Source of the DNA: Desulfocarbo sp964620595 | GTDB taxonomy: Bacteria; Desulfobacterota; Desulfarculia; Desulfarculales; Desulfarculaceae | Assembly: GCA_964620595.1 (NCBI GenBank) | Contig: CAZUHP010000004.1 | Coordinates: forward strand, 62,001 to 126,000 | Direction: 5' to 3' | Length of the DNA stretch: 64,000 nt | Shown here: positions 17,933 through 27,450 of the stretch, piece by piece | How the letters are laid out: each line of letters starts with the position of its first letter | How positions within the stretch are numbered: position 1 is the stretch's first letter | The notes under the pieces: generated by a model | Told to the model about the DNA's origin: nothing | Database searches by the model: none | What the model saw: only the letters and a program-made list of their open reading frames with translations | Made by a program: the position numbers and the translations under genes

Positions 17933-17961
17933 TGTTTACCAGGATCAGGGCCTCCTGTAAA
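17933..17961 (-). promoter_or_regulatory. Candidate promoter for the Gld-like ABC operon
   Basis: Minus strand TTTACA (17961-17956), 17-bp spacer, TAAACA (17938-17933), about 65 bp before the ATPase ATG. The -35 is 5/6, the -10 about 3/6. The surrounding 17880-18018 segment is noticeably more AT-rich than the genes, as expected for a control region. Confidence 0.4.
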
Positions 17962-18018
17962 GAAGCATGTCCCATTAACCAAGTCAGGAAAAGGAGTTGG
18001 CCGCGGCCGCCAGCCGGC

Positions 18019-19449
18019 TCAGCGGCCGGCGCCCCACCCCTTGACCGGGCCGCAGGCCAACAGGTACAGGGCCCGGCCCTTTTCGGGCAGCCGGGCGTGC
18101 AGGGCCACCTCCTGGTCGTAGAAGGCGCCCACCCCGCAGCAGCCCAGGCCCAGGGCGGTGGCGGCCAGGTAGAGCCGCTGGCCGGCGCGGCCGGCGGCCA
18201 GCATGGCGTGGCGGTAGGTGCGGGGCCCGCCCTCGGCGGCCAGGCCCTCCAAATCGGCCCACAGCACCAGGACCAGGGCGGCCTGGCCCACCCAGAGCTG
18301 GCCCAGGGCGGCCCGGGCCAGGGCCCGGCGGCCGTCCTCGCCGGTCTGGAGCGGCACCAGAAGGTTCAGGCCGGGCACGTAGCGGTAGGTGCCGCCCGCG
18401 ATCCCCCCGCCCGGGCCCAGGAGCACCGTGGCCTGGCAAGGGCCGGCCGCGGGCAGGGCGGCGGCCAGGAGCGCCGAGACATCCTCTTCTCCCAGGGCGG
18501 CGGGCAGGAAATTGCGCCGGGAACGGCGGGAGCGTATCACCTCCAACAGCCCGGCCTCCGGGGGCCGGGGCAGGGGGAGCTGCAGGCAGCCGGCCGGCGG
18601 CCGCAGGATGGGCCAGGAGCGGGGCGGGCCCGGCTCCTCCAGGCTCCCCTCGGCATGGGCGGCCAACACCGTGGAATCCCGGCCGATGCGAGCCGAGAGC
18701 GGCCGGGCCTGCAAATCCAGGGGGGGCAGGCCCGCCTGCACCGGCCCGGGGTCGGCTGGCGGAGGCCCGGCCGAAACCGCGGCCAGGGCTGCCTCGTCGT
18801 CGCTGGCCAGGCCCAGGAACACCCCCAGGGAGGCGTCGGCAAAATCAGCGGTATAGCGGGGGGACAGGCCGCAGGCCGCCGCGGCCAGCTCCAGGTTGGC
18901 CAGGAGGTGGCCCGCGTCCAGCAGGCAGTAGCGGTAGGCCCGGGTGCGGTACTTCCACAGGCTGCGCCAGTACATGGCGGTGATGAAAAAAGTGAGCCGG
19001 CTGGGCTGGGCGCCCAGGCGGCTGGCCGCGGCCGCGGCCAGCTTGGCCTCCCACAGGCAGTGGAGCCCCGGGGTGGCGGGGTCGAAGTGGTACAGGGCGT
19101 CGTCCAGGCCCTCCACCCCGCAGGCCACGGCATACAGCTCGGCCGGGTACAGGGCCCCGGCGCTGGCCGGGGCGCGCAGGCCCGGCGCGCCCCGGGCGGT
19201 GATGCCCGCGCTCATGAGCAGCATGGCCGCCAAGTCGGCCGCGTCCAGGGGCCGCTCCCGCTCCACGGCCGGCGGCGGCCAAGGCAGGGCCAACTCCCAG
19301 AACCCGGCCCGGGGCGGCCGGGGCGGGGGCAGGGGCCGGGGCTCGCGGTGCAGGTAGCGCTTGAAGGGCTCGGGCTGGTGGGCCCAATCCAGGGCGTGGC
19401 CGCTCATGGCCTCGCGCGCGTATGCGGTCTGGTCGTGATAAAGGAACAT
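18019..19449 (-). CDS. SagB-type (ThcOx) nitroreductase-fold oxidoreductase
   Basis: 476 residues made of two nitroreductase-like halves. The N-terminal half contains the SagB signature PASAGALYPAELYAV and LLDAGHLLANLELAAAACGL. The C-terminal half begins at EVIRSRRSRRNFLPAALGEE (typical FMN-binding R-S-R-R) and contains AAGRAGQRLYLAATALGLGC. SagB/ThcOx enzymes use FMN to oxidise azolines to azoles in peptide natural products, but most stand-alone homologs have unknown substrates. No cyclodehydratase or precursor peptide gene is visible nearby, so a toxin role is not supported. Divergent from the GH57 gene. Confidence 0.8.
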   Translation of the reverse strand: MFLYHDQTAYAREAMSGHALDWAHQPEPFKRYLHREPRPLPPPRPPRAGFWELALPWPPPAVERERPLDAADLAAMLLMSAGITARGAPGLRAPASAGALYPAELYAVACGVEGLDDALYHFDPATPGLHCLWEAKLAAAAASRLGAQPSRLTFFITAMYWRSLWKYRTRAYRYCLLDAGHLLANLELAAAACGLSPRYTADFADASLGVFLGLASDDEAALAAVSAGPPPADPGPVQAGLPPLDLQARPLSARIGRDSTVLAAHAEGSLEEPGPPRSWPILRPPAGCLQLPLPRPPEAGLLEVIRSRRSRRNFLPAALGEEDVSALLAAALPAAGPCQATVLLGPGGGIAGGTYRYVPGLNLLVPLQTGEDGRRALARAALGQLWVGQAALVLVLWADLEGLAAEGGPRTYRHAMLAAGRAGQRLYLAATALGLGCCGVGAFYDQEVALHARLPEKGRALYLLACGPVKGWGAGR

Positions 19450-19505
19450 GCTCCCTCCGGCCGGCGCCCCCTTCGCTCCGCCTCTACCGCGGCACCGGCT
19501 TGGGG

Positions 19506-19511
19506 TATAAT
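19506..19511 (+). promoter_or_regulatory. -10 element for the GH57 gene
   Basis: Perfect TATAAT in an AT-rich island (19500-19525) of an otherwise GC-rich gap. The best-spaced -35 (TCTACC, 19483-19488, 17 bp) is poor, so an activator may be needed. Transcription would start near 19518, about 97 bp before the GTG start at 19615. Confidence 0.5.
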
Positions 19512-19614
19512 AACAAATATCGCCGCGTCTCTACTCGATCTCGGCCGGAGCCGGCCCCGGAAAACACAACATCCCGCCCGCTGCGGCGCGGCGGCCAAGG
19601 GACGGACAGCCAGC

Positions 19615-22089
19615 GTGGGCGCCAAGAAATACGTATGCATCCATGGCCACTTCTACCAGCCCCCCCGGGAGAACCCCTGGCTGGAGGTGGTGGAGGTGCA
19701 GGATTCGGCCGCGCCCTTCCACGACTGGAACGCCCGGGTGACCGCCGAGTGCTACGCGCCCAACGCCGCGGCCCGCATCCTGGGCCCCAGTGGGGCCATC
19801 ACCAAGATCGTGAACAACTACCGCCGCATATCCTTCAACTTCGGCCCCACCCTGCTCTCCTGGCTGGAGGCGCAGGCGCCGGAGGTCTACCAGGCGCTCC
19901 TGGAGGCCGACGCCTACAGCCTGGAGCGCCTGGGCCACGGCAACGCCCTGGCCCAAGTCTACAACCACATCATCATGCCCCTGGCCAACCAGCGCGACAA
20001 GCTCACCCAGGTGCGCTGGGGCCTGGCCGACTTCGAGCGCCGCTTCGGCCGCCCGGCCGAGGGCATGTGGCTGGCCGAAACCGCGGCCGACCTGCCCACC
20101 CTGGAGTGCCTGGCCGCCGAGGGCGTGGGCTTCACCATCCTGGCCCCGGGCCAGGCCGCCCGGGTGCGCCCGCCGGGCGGCGAGTGGCAGGAGATCACCG
20201 ACGGCGCGATCGACTCCCGCCGGCCCTACCGGGCGGTCCTGCCCAGCGGCCGGGAGCTGGCCCTGTTCTTCTACGACGGCCCGGCCAGCCGCGCCATAGC
20301 CTTTGAGAAGACCCTGGAGGACGGCCACCGCCTGGCCCAGCGCCTGGCCGGCCTGCTGGACCCCCACCCGGAGGAGCCCCAGTTGGCCCACGTGGCCACG
20401 GACGGCGAGTCCTACGGCCATCACCACCGCTTCGGCGAGATGGCCCTGGCCTTTGCCCTGGAACTCATGGCCCAGGACCCGGAAATCACCATCACCAACT
20501 ACGCCGCCTTCCTGGAGAGCCACCCCCCCACCTGGCAGGTGGAGATAACCGAGCCCAGCTCCTGGTCCTGCCCCCACGGGGTGGAGCGCTGGCGGGCGGA
20601 CTGCGGCTGCGCCCAGGACCCGGGCCGGGGCTGGAACCAGCGCTGGCGCGGGCCCCTGCGCCAGGGCCTGGACCAGCTCAACCAGCGCCTGGCCGACCTG
20701 TTCGAGCGCCAGGGAGGCGAGCTGTTCCAGGACCCCTGGGCCGCGCGCGACGACTACCTGCAGGTGCTGCCGCCCGCCCCGCCCTCGGCCTGGGACGAGT
20801 TCCTGGCCCGCCACCAGCGCCGCCAGCTCGACCAAAAGGACCGGACCCGCGCGGCCAAGCTCCTGGAGAGCCAGCGCTGGGCCATGTACATGTTCACCTC
20901 CTGCGGCTGGTTCTTCGACGACTTGGCGGGCATCGAGGCGGTGCAGAACCTGCGCTTCGCGGCCCGGGCCCTGCAACTGGCCGAGGACCTGGACGGCGGC
21001 GGCTGGGAACAGGAGCTGCTGGACTGTCTGGCCCAGGCCTGGTCCAACCGCCGGGGCGAAGGCTCCGGGGCCGACATCTGGCGCCGCCGGGTGGCCCCGG
21101 CCCGGGTGGGCCCGGCCCGGGTGGTGGCCCACGCGGCCATCCGCGGGGTCATGACCGACGACCCCCTGCCCCCGCAGCTCTACTGCTACCGCCTGGAAAC
21201 CCTGCGCCAGGAGCACCGCCACAACCTGGGCCTCAGCCTGGCCTGGGGCCGGGTGCGGGTGGCCCACCAGCGCCTGGCAGACCCCTGCGAGGTGCTGTTC
21301 GCCGCCCTGCACGCCGGCGGCCACGAGTTCCTGGCCTTCGTATCCCACGAGGGGGGCGACGGGGGGGGCGACGGGGGGCGCGACGGGGGGGACGCCGGGG
21401 GAGACGGGGGAGACGCCGCGAGGGACGAGGTCCTGGACCGGCTGGGCGAGGAGCTGGAGAGGCCGCTCCGGCTCCTGGAAAAGGCCGAGGTCGTCCGCAT
21501 CCTGGAAAAACGGGTGGGCGGCGCCCGCTACACCCTGGGCGACCTCTTCCTGGAGGGCCGCCGCACCCTGGCCCGGACCATGCTCAAGACCACCATGGCG
21601 CGCTACCGGGAGACGGCCCGGGCCCTGTACGAGGCCAACCGGGAGACCATGCTCTTCCTGCACCAGATCAGCGTGCCCCTGCCCCGGGTCTACACCGCCC
21701 TGGCCGAGGCCATGCTCACCGAGGACCTCATCACAGGGCTGAAGACCGCCGGCAAGAAAGAGCTGCCCCCGGCCCTGGGCGAGCTGGTCATGCAGAGCCG
21801 GGCCCTGGGCCTGAAGCTGGACTCGGCCGCCCTGCGCCGCCGCCTGGAAGAAACCCTGAACCGCCACCTGGAGGCCCTGGTCCAGGACCCGGCGGACGCC
21901 GGCCGGGCGCGGCAGGCGGGCCAGGTGCTGGACCTGGCCGCCGCCCTGGAGCTGGAGTTGGACCTGTGGCAGGCCCAGAACCTCTTCTATCACCTGCTCA
22001 GCCGGCAGGGGCCGGCGGCGCTCCCCCCCGGCCTCGAGCGCCTGGCCCGGCGCCTGCGTTTCAACCTGGACCACGCGCCCCGCGCCTAG
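19615..22089 (+). CDS. Glycoside hydrolase family 57 / DUF3536 protein
   Basis: 824 residues from a GTG at 19615 (the frame is open far upstream, but homology starts right here). GH57 landmarks in order are HGHFYQPPRENPWLE (residues ~9-23), GMWLAETAADLPTLE (likely nucleophile Glu in WLAET), and VATDGESYGHHHRF (likely acid/base Asp in TDGE). The C-terminal half matches the DUF3536 region that follows GH57 in many anaerobes. GH57 enzymes act on alpha-glucans (amylase, branching and transglycosylation). The exact activity of the DUF3536 group is unsettled. Between about residues 580 and 605 a Gly/Asp-rich insert is encoded by the array at 21351-21425. No signal peptide, so cytoplasmic glycogen metabolism is likely. 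Confidence 0.88.
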   Translation: MGAKKYVCIHGHFYQPPRENPWLEVVEVQDSAAPFHDWNARVTAECYAPNAAARILGPSGAITKIVNNYRRISFNFGPTLLSWLEAQAPEVYQALLEADAYSLERLGHGNALAQVYNHIIMPLANQRDKLTQVRWGLADFERRFGRPAEGMWLAETAADLPTLECLAAEGVGFTILAPGQAARVRPPGGEWQEITDGAIDSRRPYRAVLPSGRELALFFYDGPASRAIAFEKTLEDGHRLAQRLAGLLDPHPEEPQLAHVATDGESYGHHHRFGEMALAFALELMAQDPEITITNYAAFLESHPPTWQVEITEPSSWSCPHGVERWRADCGCAQDPGRGWNQRWRGPLRQGLDQLNQRLADLFERQGGELFQDPWAARDDYLQVLPPAPPSAWDEFLARHQRRQLDQKDRTRAAKLLESQRWAMYMFTSCGWFFDDLAGIEAVQNLRFAARALQLAEDLDGGGWEQELLDCLAQAWSNRRGEGSGADIWRRRVAPARVGPARVVAHAAIRGVMTDDPLPPQLYCYRLETLRQEHRHNLGLSLAWGRVRVAHQRLADPCEVLFAALHAGGHEFLAFVSHEGGDGGGDGGRDGGDAGGDGGDAARDEVLDRLGEELERPLRLLEKAEVVRILEKRVGGARYTLGDLFLEGRRTLARTMLKTTMARYRETARALYEANRETMLFLHQISVPLPRVYTALAEAMLTEDLITGLKTAGKKELPPALGELVMQSRALGLKLDSAALRRRLEETLNRHLEALVQDPADAGRARQAGQVLDLAAALELELDLWQAQNLFYHLLSRQGPAALPPGLERLARRLRFNLDHAPRA
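21351..21425 (+). repeat. G-rich GGGGGGCGAC-type array inside the GH57 gene
   Basis: About 75 bp of irregular repeats of gggggcgac/gacgg units, in frame and read as Gly-Gly-Asp repeats. The G-runs are spaced so that a G-quadruplex could form. The same unit appears between genes at 24611-24680 and, on the other strand, at about 27590-27620 and 52840-52875. The insert lies in a region that looks like a surface loop. Confidence 0.85.
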
Positions 22090-22141
22090 CCCCCGCCTTC
22101 CCTCGCCCCCTTCGCCCCGCCGCCCCATCCCCCCGGAGGCG

Positions 22142-22170
22142 TTTACAGCAGGCCGGCCCTGGGCTATGCT
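22142..22170 (+). promoter_or_regulatory. Sigma-70-type promoter for the DsbA-like gene
   Basis: TTTACA (22142-22147), 17-bp spacer, TATGCT (22165-22170). The -35 is 5/6 and the -10 4/6 to consensus. Transcription would start near 22177, 49 bp before the ATG. It lies after the GH57 stop, so the DsbA-like gene and the AICAR transformylase gene can be expressed independently. Confidence 0.6.
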
Positions 22171-22225
22171 GGGATGACGTATCCAGCCCCCATCCCATGA
22201 GGAGACGCATATCGAGGAGCGACCC

Positions 22226-23320
22226 ATGCTGCTGCGCGTAACTGCTTTGCTGTTGGCCGGGCTGCTGGCCGCCTCCGCGGCCTGGGCCGCGGGCGACGAC
22301 GCGGCCTTCAAGAAGCGCCTGCGTCAAGCGCTGCGGGACGACCCGGAGCTGATCCTGGAGGCCCTGGGCAGGCGCAAGATCGAACTCTCCTCCCGCAAGG
22401 CCTTCAAGAAGCGCCTGCGCCAAGCCCTGCGGGACGACCCGGACCTGATCCTGGAGGCCCTGGACAGCCGCAAGCTCGAACTCTCCTCCCGCAAGGCCTT
22501 CAAGGAGCGCCTGCGCCAAGCCTTGCGGGACGACCCGGACCTGATCCTGGAGGCCCTGGACAGCCGCAAGACCGAACTCTCCCGCGAGGCCTTCAAGAAA
22601 CGCCTGCGTCAAGCCCTGCGGGACGACCCGGACCTGATCCTGGAGGCCCTGTGGGGACGCAAGGTCGAGCTGTACCGCCTGGCCAGGGAGGGCGCCCGCC
22701 AGGAGCAGCGCCAACGCTGGAAACGGGGCCTGGCCCAGGCCATGAAACACCCCCTGACCATGCTGCTGGACGAGTCCCGGCCCGTGATCGGCCCGGACCA
22801 GGCGCCCTACACCATCGTGGAGTTCTCGGACTTCCTGTGCGGCGCCTGCGCCCTGGGCAGCCAGAACCTGGGCCGCCTGATGAAGAAACACCCCGGCCAG
22901 GTGCGCCTGCAACTCAAGCACAACCCAGGCAGCGAGCTGGGCCGCCAACTGGCGGTCTACTACGAGGCCATCGGCCGCCAGGACCCGGAGCTGGCCTGGC
23001 GCTTCGCCAAGCTGGTCTTCCAGCGCCAGGAGGAGGTCGGCCGCCGCAAGCTGGAAGCGGTCCAGGAGATCGTGAAGGAACTCAAGGTGGACCAGGCCCA
23101 ACTGGCCCGCGACCTGGCCGACAAGGCGCTGGCCCGGCGCATCGACGCCGACAAGGCAGAGGCCAAGCGGCTGAAGTTCCTGAGCACCCCCACCTTTGTC
23201 ATCAACGGGGTGGCCATCACCGGCGCCGCGCCGGTGCAGGCCTTTGAAGAGGTCATGGCCAAGTGGAAAAAGCAACAGGAGCAGGCATCCCGGCCAACGG
23301 CCGACAAGGAGGTAGAGTAA
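22226..23320 (+). CDS. Exported DsbA-like thiol:disulfide protein with four N-terminal helical repeats
   Basis: 364 residues. Signal peptide about 1-21 (cleavage after ASAAWA). Residues ~27-153 are four near-identical units of 31-32 residues, each starting AFKKRLRQALRDDPDLILEA. The thioredoxin-fold domain follows (about 185-350), with the active site FLCGACALG (CxxC) and the cis-proline loop STPTFVING, and a long helical insertion between them as in DsbA/Com1-type proteins. It should act as a periplasmic disulfide oxidase or isomerase. The same helical unit exists once in many DsbA-like proteins as an N-terminal helix pair, so its fourfold copying here looks like recent tandem duplication. 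The next gene starts 1 bp after the stop. Confidence 0.85.
   Translation: MLLRVTALLLAGLLAASAAWAAGDDAAFKKRLRQALRDDPELILEALGRRKIELSSRKAFKKRLRQALRDDPDLILEALDSRKLELSSRKAFKERLRQALRDDPDLILEALDSRKTELSREAFKKRLRQALRDDPDLILEALWGRKVELYRLAREGARQEQRQRWKRGLAQAMKHPLTMLLDESRPVIGPDQAPYTIVEFSDFLCGACALGSQNLGRLMKKHPGQVRLQLKHNPGSELGRQLAVYYEAIGRQDPELAWRFAKLVFQRQEEVGRRKLEAVQEIVKELKVDQAQLARDLADKALARRIDADKAEAKRLKFLSTPTFVINGVAITGAAPVQAFEEVMAKWKKQQEQASRPTADKEVE
22304..22684 (+). repeat. Four tandem ~96-bp coding repeats
   Basis: Units begin at 22304, 22400, 22496 and 22589 (spacing 96, 96, 93 bp), each opening with gccttcaag. DNA identity between units is high, including synonymous positions, so copying is recent or homogenised. 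One codon is missing in unit three. The fourth unit diverges at its end. Confidence 0.9.
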
Positions 23321-23321
23321 A

Positions 23322-24611
23322 GTGAGTGACATCAAGGCCCAATACCGCACGGTCATGGACGATCACTTCCCGTCCGAGGTGGAACTCAGAGTGGGCGAGG
23401 CCGTGTTGCGTTACCGGAAGCGCACCTGGAAGCTGCCCGACGGCTCGGGCGGGCTGGTGGAGAAGGGCTTGCGCTACGGAGAGAACCCCGGCCAGGAGGC
23501 CGCGCTCTACGAACTGGTGGAGGGCGGGCTCACCGTGGGCGAGGTGGAGCTCATCTCCGCCGGCCGCGGCCTGGTCAGCGCCCTGGACGAGGACCAGATG
23601 ATCCAGGCCGGCAAGCACCCGGGCAAGACCAACCTCACCGACGTGGACGGGGCCCTGCACATCCTGCGCTACCTCAGCGACCGGCCGGCCGCGGCCATCA
23701 TGAAACACAACAACCCCTCGGGCTGCGCCGTGGCCGACGACATCGCCACCGCCTACCACCGGGCCTTCATGGCCGACCTCATCGCGGCCTTCGGCGGGGC
23801 GGCGGTGCTCAACCGGCCGGTGGACAAAACCGCGGCCGAGATGATGAACGAACTCTACCTGGAGGTGGTGGCCGCGCCGGACTACGAGGAGGGCGCGGTG
23901 GAGATACTGATGCAGCGCAAGAACCTGCGCATCCTGCGCATCCCGCGCATGCACGAGCTGGCCGCCTACCGCCAGGCCCGCTTCCTGGACATCAAGTGCC
24001 TCATGGACGGCGGCATGATCCTGCAGACCAGCAGCTTCAACCGCATCAGCTCGCCCGAGGACCTCCTGCCCGCCCGCTGCGAGTACCAGGGCAAGGTGTA
24101 CGAGCCCACCCGCCAGCCCACCCCCGCCGAGCTGGCGGACGTGGTCTTCGGCTGGGCCGTGGAACAGGGGGTGACCAGCAACAGCGTCATCTACGTGAAG
24201 GATGGCTGCACCGTGGGCATCGGCACCGGCGAGCAGGACCGGGTGGGCGTGGCCCGCATCGCGGTGCACAAGGCCTACACCAAGTACGCCAACCGGCTGG
24301 CCTGGGAGCGTTTCGGGCTCAAGTACGACGAGCTGGCCGCCGAGGTGAAGGCCGGGAAAAAAGAACCAGGGGCCATCGCCGAGATCGACCAGAAGACCCA
24401 GGCCGACCGGGCCGGGCTCCCCGGCTCGGTCATGATAAGCGACGCCTTCTTCCCCTTCCGCGACGGTGTGGACGTGGGCCTCGAACAAGGCGTCACCTGC
24501 ATCGCCCACCCGGGCGGCTCCCTGCGCGACTGGGAGTCCATCGAGGCCTGCAACCAGGCCGACCCGCCGGCGGCCATGGTCTTCACCGGCCAAAGAGCCT
24601 TCAAGCACTAG
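23322..24611 (+). CDS. Stand-alone AICAR transformylase (PurH formyltransferase domain only)
   Basis: 429 residues from a GTG one base after the previous stop, with GGAGGT Shine-Dalgarno. It contains AICAR formyltransferase blocks: LRYGENPGQEAALYEL, the catalytic KHNNPSGCAV loop (Lys-His with Asn), and SDAFFPFRDGVD followed by AHPGGSLRDWE near the C-terminus. It lacks the ~200-residue IMP cyclohydrolase (MGS-like) domain that precedes this region in ordinary PurH. It should convert AICAR plus 10-formyl-THF to FAICAR, the penultimate step of purine synthesis, with ring closure done by a separate enzyme outside the window. Shorter single-domain homologs of this kind are known in anaerobes. Confidence 0.88.
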   Translation: MSDIKAQYRTVMDDHFPSEVELRVGEAVLRYRKRTWKLPDGSGGLVEKGLRYGENPGQEAALYELVEGGLTVGEVELISAGRGLVSALDEDQMIQAGKHPGKTNLTDVDGALHILRYLSDRPAAAIMKHNNPSGCAVADDIATAYHRAFMADLIAAFGGAAVLNRPVDKTAAEMMNELYLEVVAAPDYEEGAVEILMQRKNLRILRIPRMHELAAYRQARFLDIKCLMDGGMILQTSSFNRISSPEDLLPARCEYQGKVYEPTRQPTPAELADVVFGWAVEQGVTSNSVIYVKDGCTVGIGTGEQDRVGVARIAVHKAYTKYANRLAWERFGLKYDELAAEVKAGKKEPGAIAEIDQKTQADRAGLPGSVMISDAFFPFRDGVDVGLEQGVTCIAHPGGSLRDWESIEACNQADPPAAMVFTGQRAFKH

Positions 24612-24700
24612 ACGACGGGGGACGACGGGGGACGACGGGGGGGCGACGGGGGACGACGGGGAGCAGGCGACGGGGGCGGCGGCGGGCGGCGGACAGCAGG
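24611..24700 (+). repeat. Intergenic G-rich tandem array
   Basis: From the stop codon onward the plus strand reads as about five units of gacgacggggg or gcgacggggg, then gcggcgggcggcgg. Four or more G-runs of at least five, spaced by 4-5 bases, can form a G-quadruplex. No gene is seen in 24612-24774. Confidence 0.85.
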
Positions 24701-24774
24701 AGCGCTGACAGGGGGTGGGGCGGTGCGGCCGGGCCGGCCGCCGGATCTCATACCAGGCCAGGGGGAGGGGGGGC

Positions 24775-25473
24775 CTACAGCCAGAGCCGGTCCACCTCCT
24801 GGGGCAGCCGGCGGCAGAGGTCCTTGAGCATGTGCTCCACCTGGGGCAGCACCTCCCGGGGCGGCCGCGGCTCCAGGCTCACCTGCTCCAGCTCCAGGCG
24901 CTCCCGGGCAATGGGCCGGAAGGAAAGCGCCTCGGCCGAGATGGCCCGCTCCTTGGCCGTGAAGTTCACCCCCAGTATCTTGCGGCGCTGCAGCTCAGCC
25001 GGGTCCAGGGAGCGCAGGTAGGCGCTGATGGCCATCAGGTCGTGGCTGGCCTCGAAGTGGAGGATGTCGCGGTTCACCTCCTCCATGAGCCCCAGCAGCC
25101 GCTGGCGTTCGCTGGCCAGGTTGCGGGCCTCTTCCCACACCCCGCCGTAGAGGCGCTGGACAAGGCGCAGGTAGCGGCCGCAACGGGTCCAGGCCTTGGG
25201 CCGCTCGAAGCGGTGCCGGCGGCGGGCCGGGCCCTCGTACTCGCCCAGGCCGGCCACCCGGAAGAAACGGCGGCCCGCCTCCGGGGTGAGAAGGGCCGAG
25301 GCCAGGCGGCGGCGCTGGCGTTCCCAGGCGGCCAGGCCGCCGTGCCAGGCGGAGGTGTCCTCCAACACCAGGTTGATCTCCTCCTCCAGGATGCGGCGCT
25401 CGCGCACGTAGCGCTCCACCACCTCCCTTTTCACCTGCGCCTGAAGGCCCGCGATCAGGTCGTCGTCACCCAT
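24775..25473 (-). CDS. Conserved-looking cytoplasmic protein of unknown function
   Basis: 232 residues, strongly charged (Arg/Glu), mostly predicted helix with heptad patterns around 15-45 and 110-150. No signal peptide or membrane segment and no metal or nucleotide motif that I can name. RERLELEQVSLEPRPPREVL near the C-terminus suggests an ordered end. It is divergent from nadK (85 bp between starts), and its stop faces the G-rich array. Codon usage matches its neighbours, so it is likely a real gene. Confidence 0.7.
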   Translation of the reverse strand: MGDDDLIAGLQAQVKREVVERYVRERRILEEEINLVLEDTSAWHGGLAAWERQRRRLASALLTPEAGRRFFRVAGLGEYEGPARRRHRFERPKAWTRCGRYLRLVQRLYGGVWEEARNLASERQRLLGLMEEVNRDILHFEASHDLMAISAYLRSLDPAELQRRKILGVNFTAKERAISAEALSFRPIARERLELEQVSLEPRPPREVLPQVEHMLKDLCRRLPQEVDRLWL

Positions 25474-25558
25474 GGTCCCTCGTCCCTTTTGGCCCTTGTG
25501 CCCTTTGGTGCAATCTGCTAGCGTGCATTAGCGGAACCAGGTTGAATGGTAGAGCATC

Positions 25559-26409
25559 ATGCCCAAGGTTGCCATCATATACAAGGCCCACACGCCCGAG
25601 GCAGAGGAACAGGCCCGGAGCCTGGCCCAATGGCTGGAGGCCCGCGGCTCCCAGCCCCAGTTGCTGGAATCCACCCCGGCCCAGCCCGCCAGCGGCCGCG
25701 AACTCGAACCCGGGCTCCACCCGGACACCGACCTGGTGGTGGTGCTGGGCGGCGACGGCACCATGCTGGGGGCGGTCCGCGCCCTGGCCGCGGCCTCGCT
25801 GTGGGAGGCGCCCATCCTGGGGGTGAACCTGGGCGGGCTGGGGTTCCTCACCGCCCTGGCGCCCGAGGAGCTGCTGCCGGCCATGGAGAAGGTGCTGACG
25901 GGCCAGTACTCCGCGCCGCCCCGCATGATGCTGGACGCGGTGGTGGAGCGCGGCGGCCACGAGCACCGCCGCCTGGTGGCCTTGAACGACGTGGTCATCA
26001 ACAAGGCCGCCCTGGCCCGCATCGTGGAGCTGGACACCGCGGTGGACGGCAGCCATCTCACCACCTTCCGCTCGGACGGGCTCATCGTCTCCACCCCCAC
26101 CGGCTCCACTGCCTACAACCTCTCGGCCGGCGGCCCCATCTGCCACCCGGCCCTGGACTGCCTGGTGGTCACCCCCATCTGCTCCTTTGCCCTCTCCAAC
26201 CGCCCCCTGCTCCTGGGGCCCCAGATGCGGCTCACCGTGTCCCTGGGTCCCAAGGTCCAGGAAACCACCCTGACCTGCGACGGCCAGGTGGGCTGCGAAT
26301 TGCAGGCCGGCGACAAGGTGATCATCTCCCGCGCCAGGCAGGCGGTGCGCCTGGTGCTCTCGCCTTTCAAGGATTACTTCGAGATACTGCGGACCAAGCT
26401 GCGCTGGGG

Positions 26410-26413
<4 letters not shown>
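25559..26413 (+). CDS. nadK: NAD kinase
   Basis: 284 residues, normal length. Motifs: VVLGGDGTMLGAVRAL (GGDGT, catalytic Asp), GVNLGGLGFLTAL, NDVVINK, and STPTGSTAYNLSAGGPI (phosphate-binding GS-T-A-Y). It phosphorylates NAD to NADP using ATP or polyphosphate. Its stop overlaps the convergent histidine kinase gene by 4 bp. A second ATG-type start is not needed, as the family's first strand (KVAIIYKAH) begins at residue 3. Confidence 0.96.

Positions 26414-27450
<1,037 letters not shown>

Noticed and set aside
17932..19614. In-frame open stretch upstream of the GH57 start, 560 codons on the plus strand
   Set aside because: It is the antisense shadow of the SagB-like gene; GH57 similarity and a plausible GTG begin only at 19615.
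21351..21425. CRISPR-like array
   Set aside because: Units are about 10 bp, irregular and in frame, with no spacers and no cas genes.
22304..22684. CRISPR or mobile repeat
   Set aside because: 96-bp units are coding, contiguous and without spacers; a protein tandem repeat explains them.
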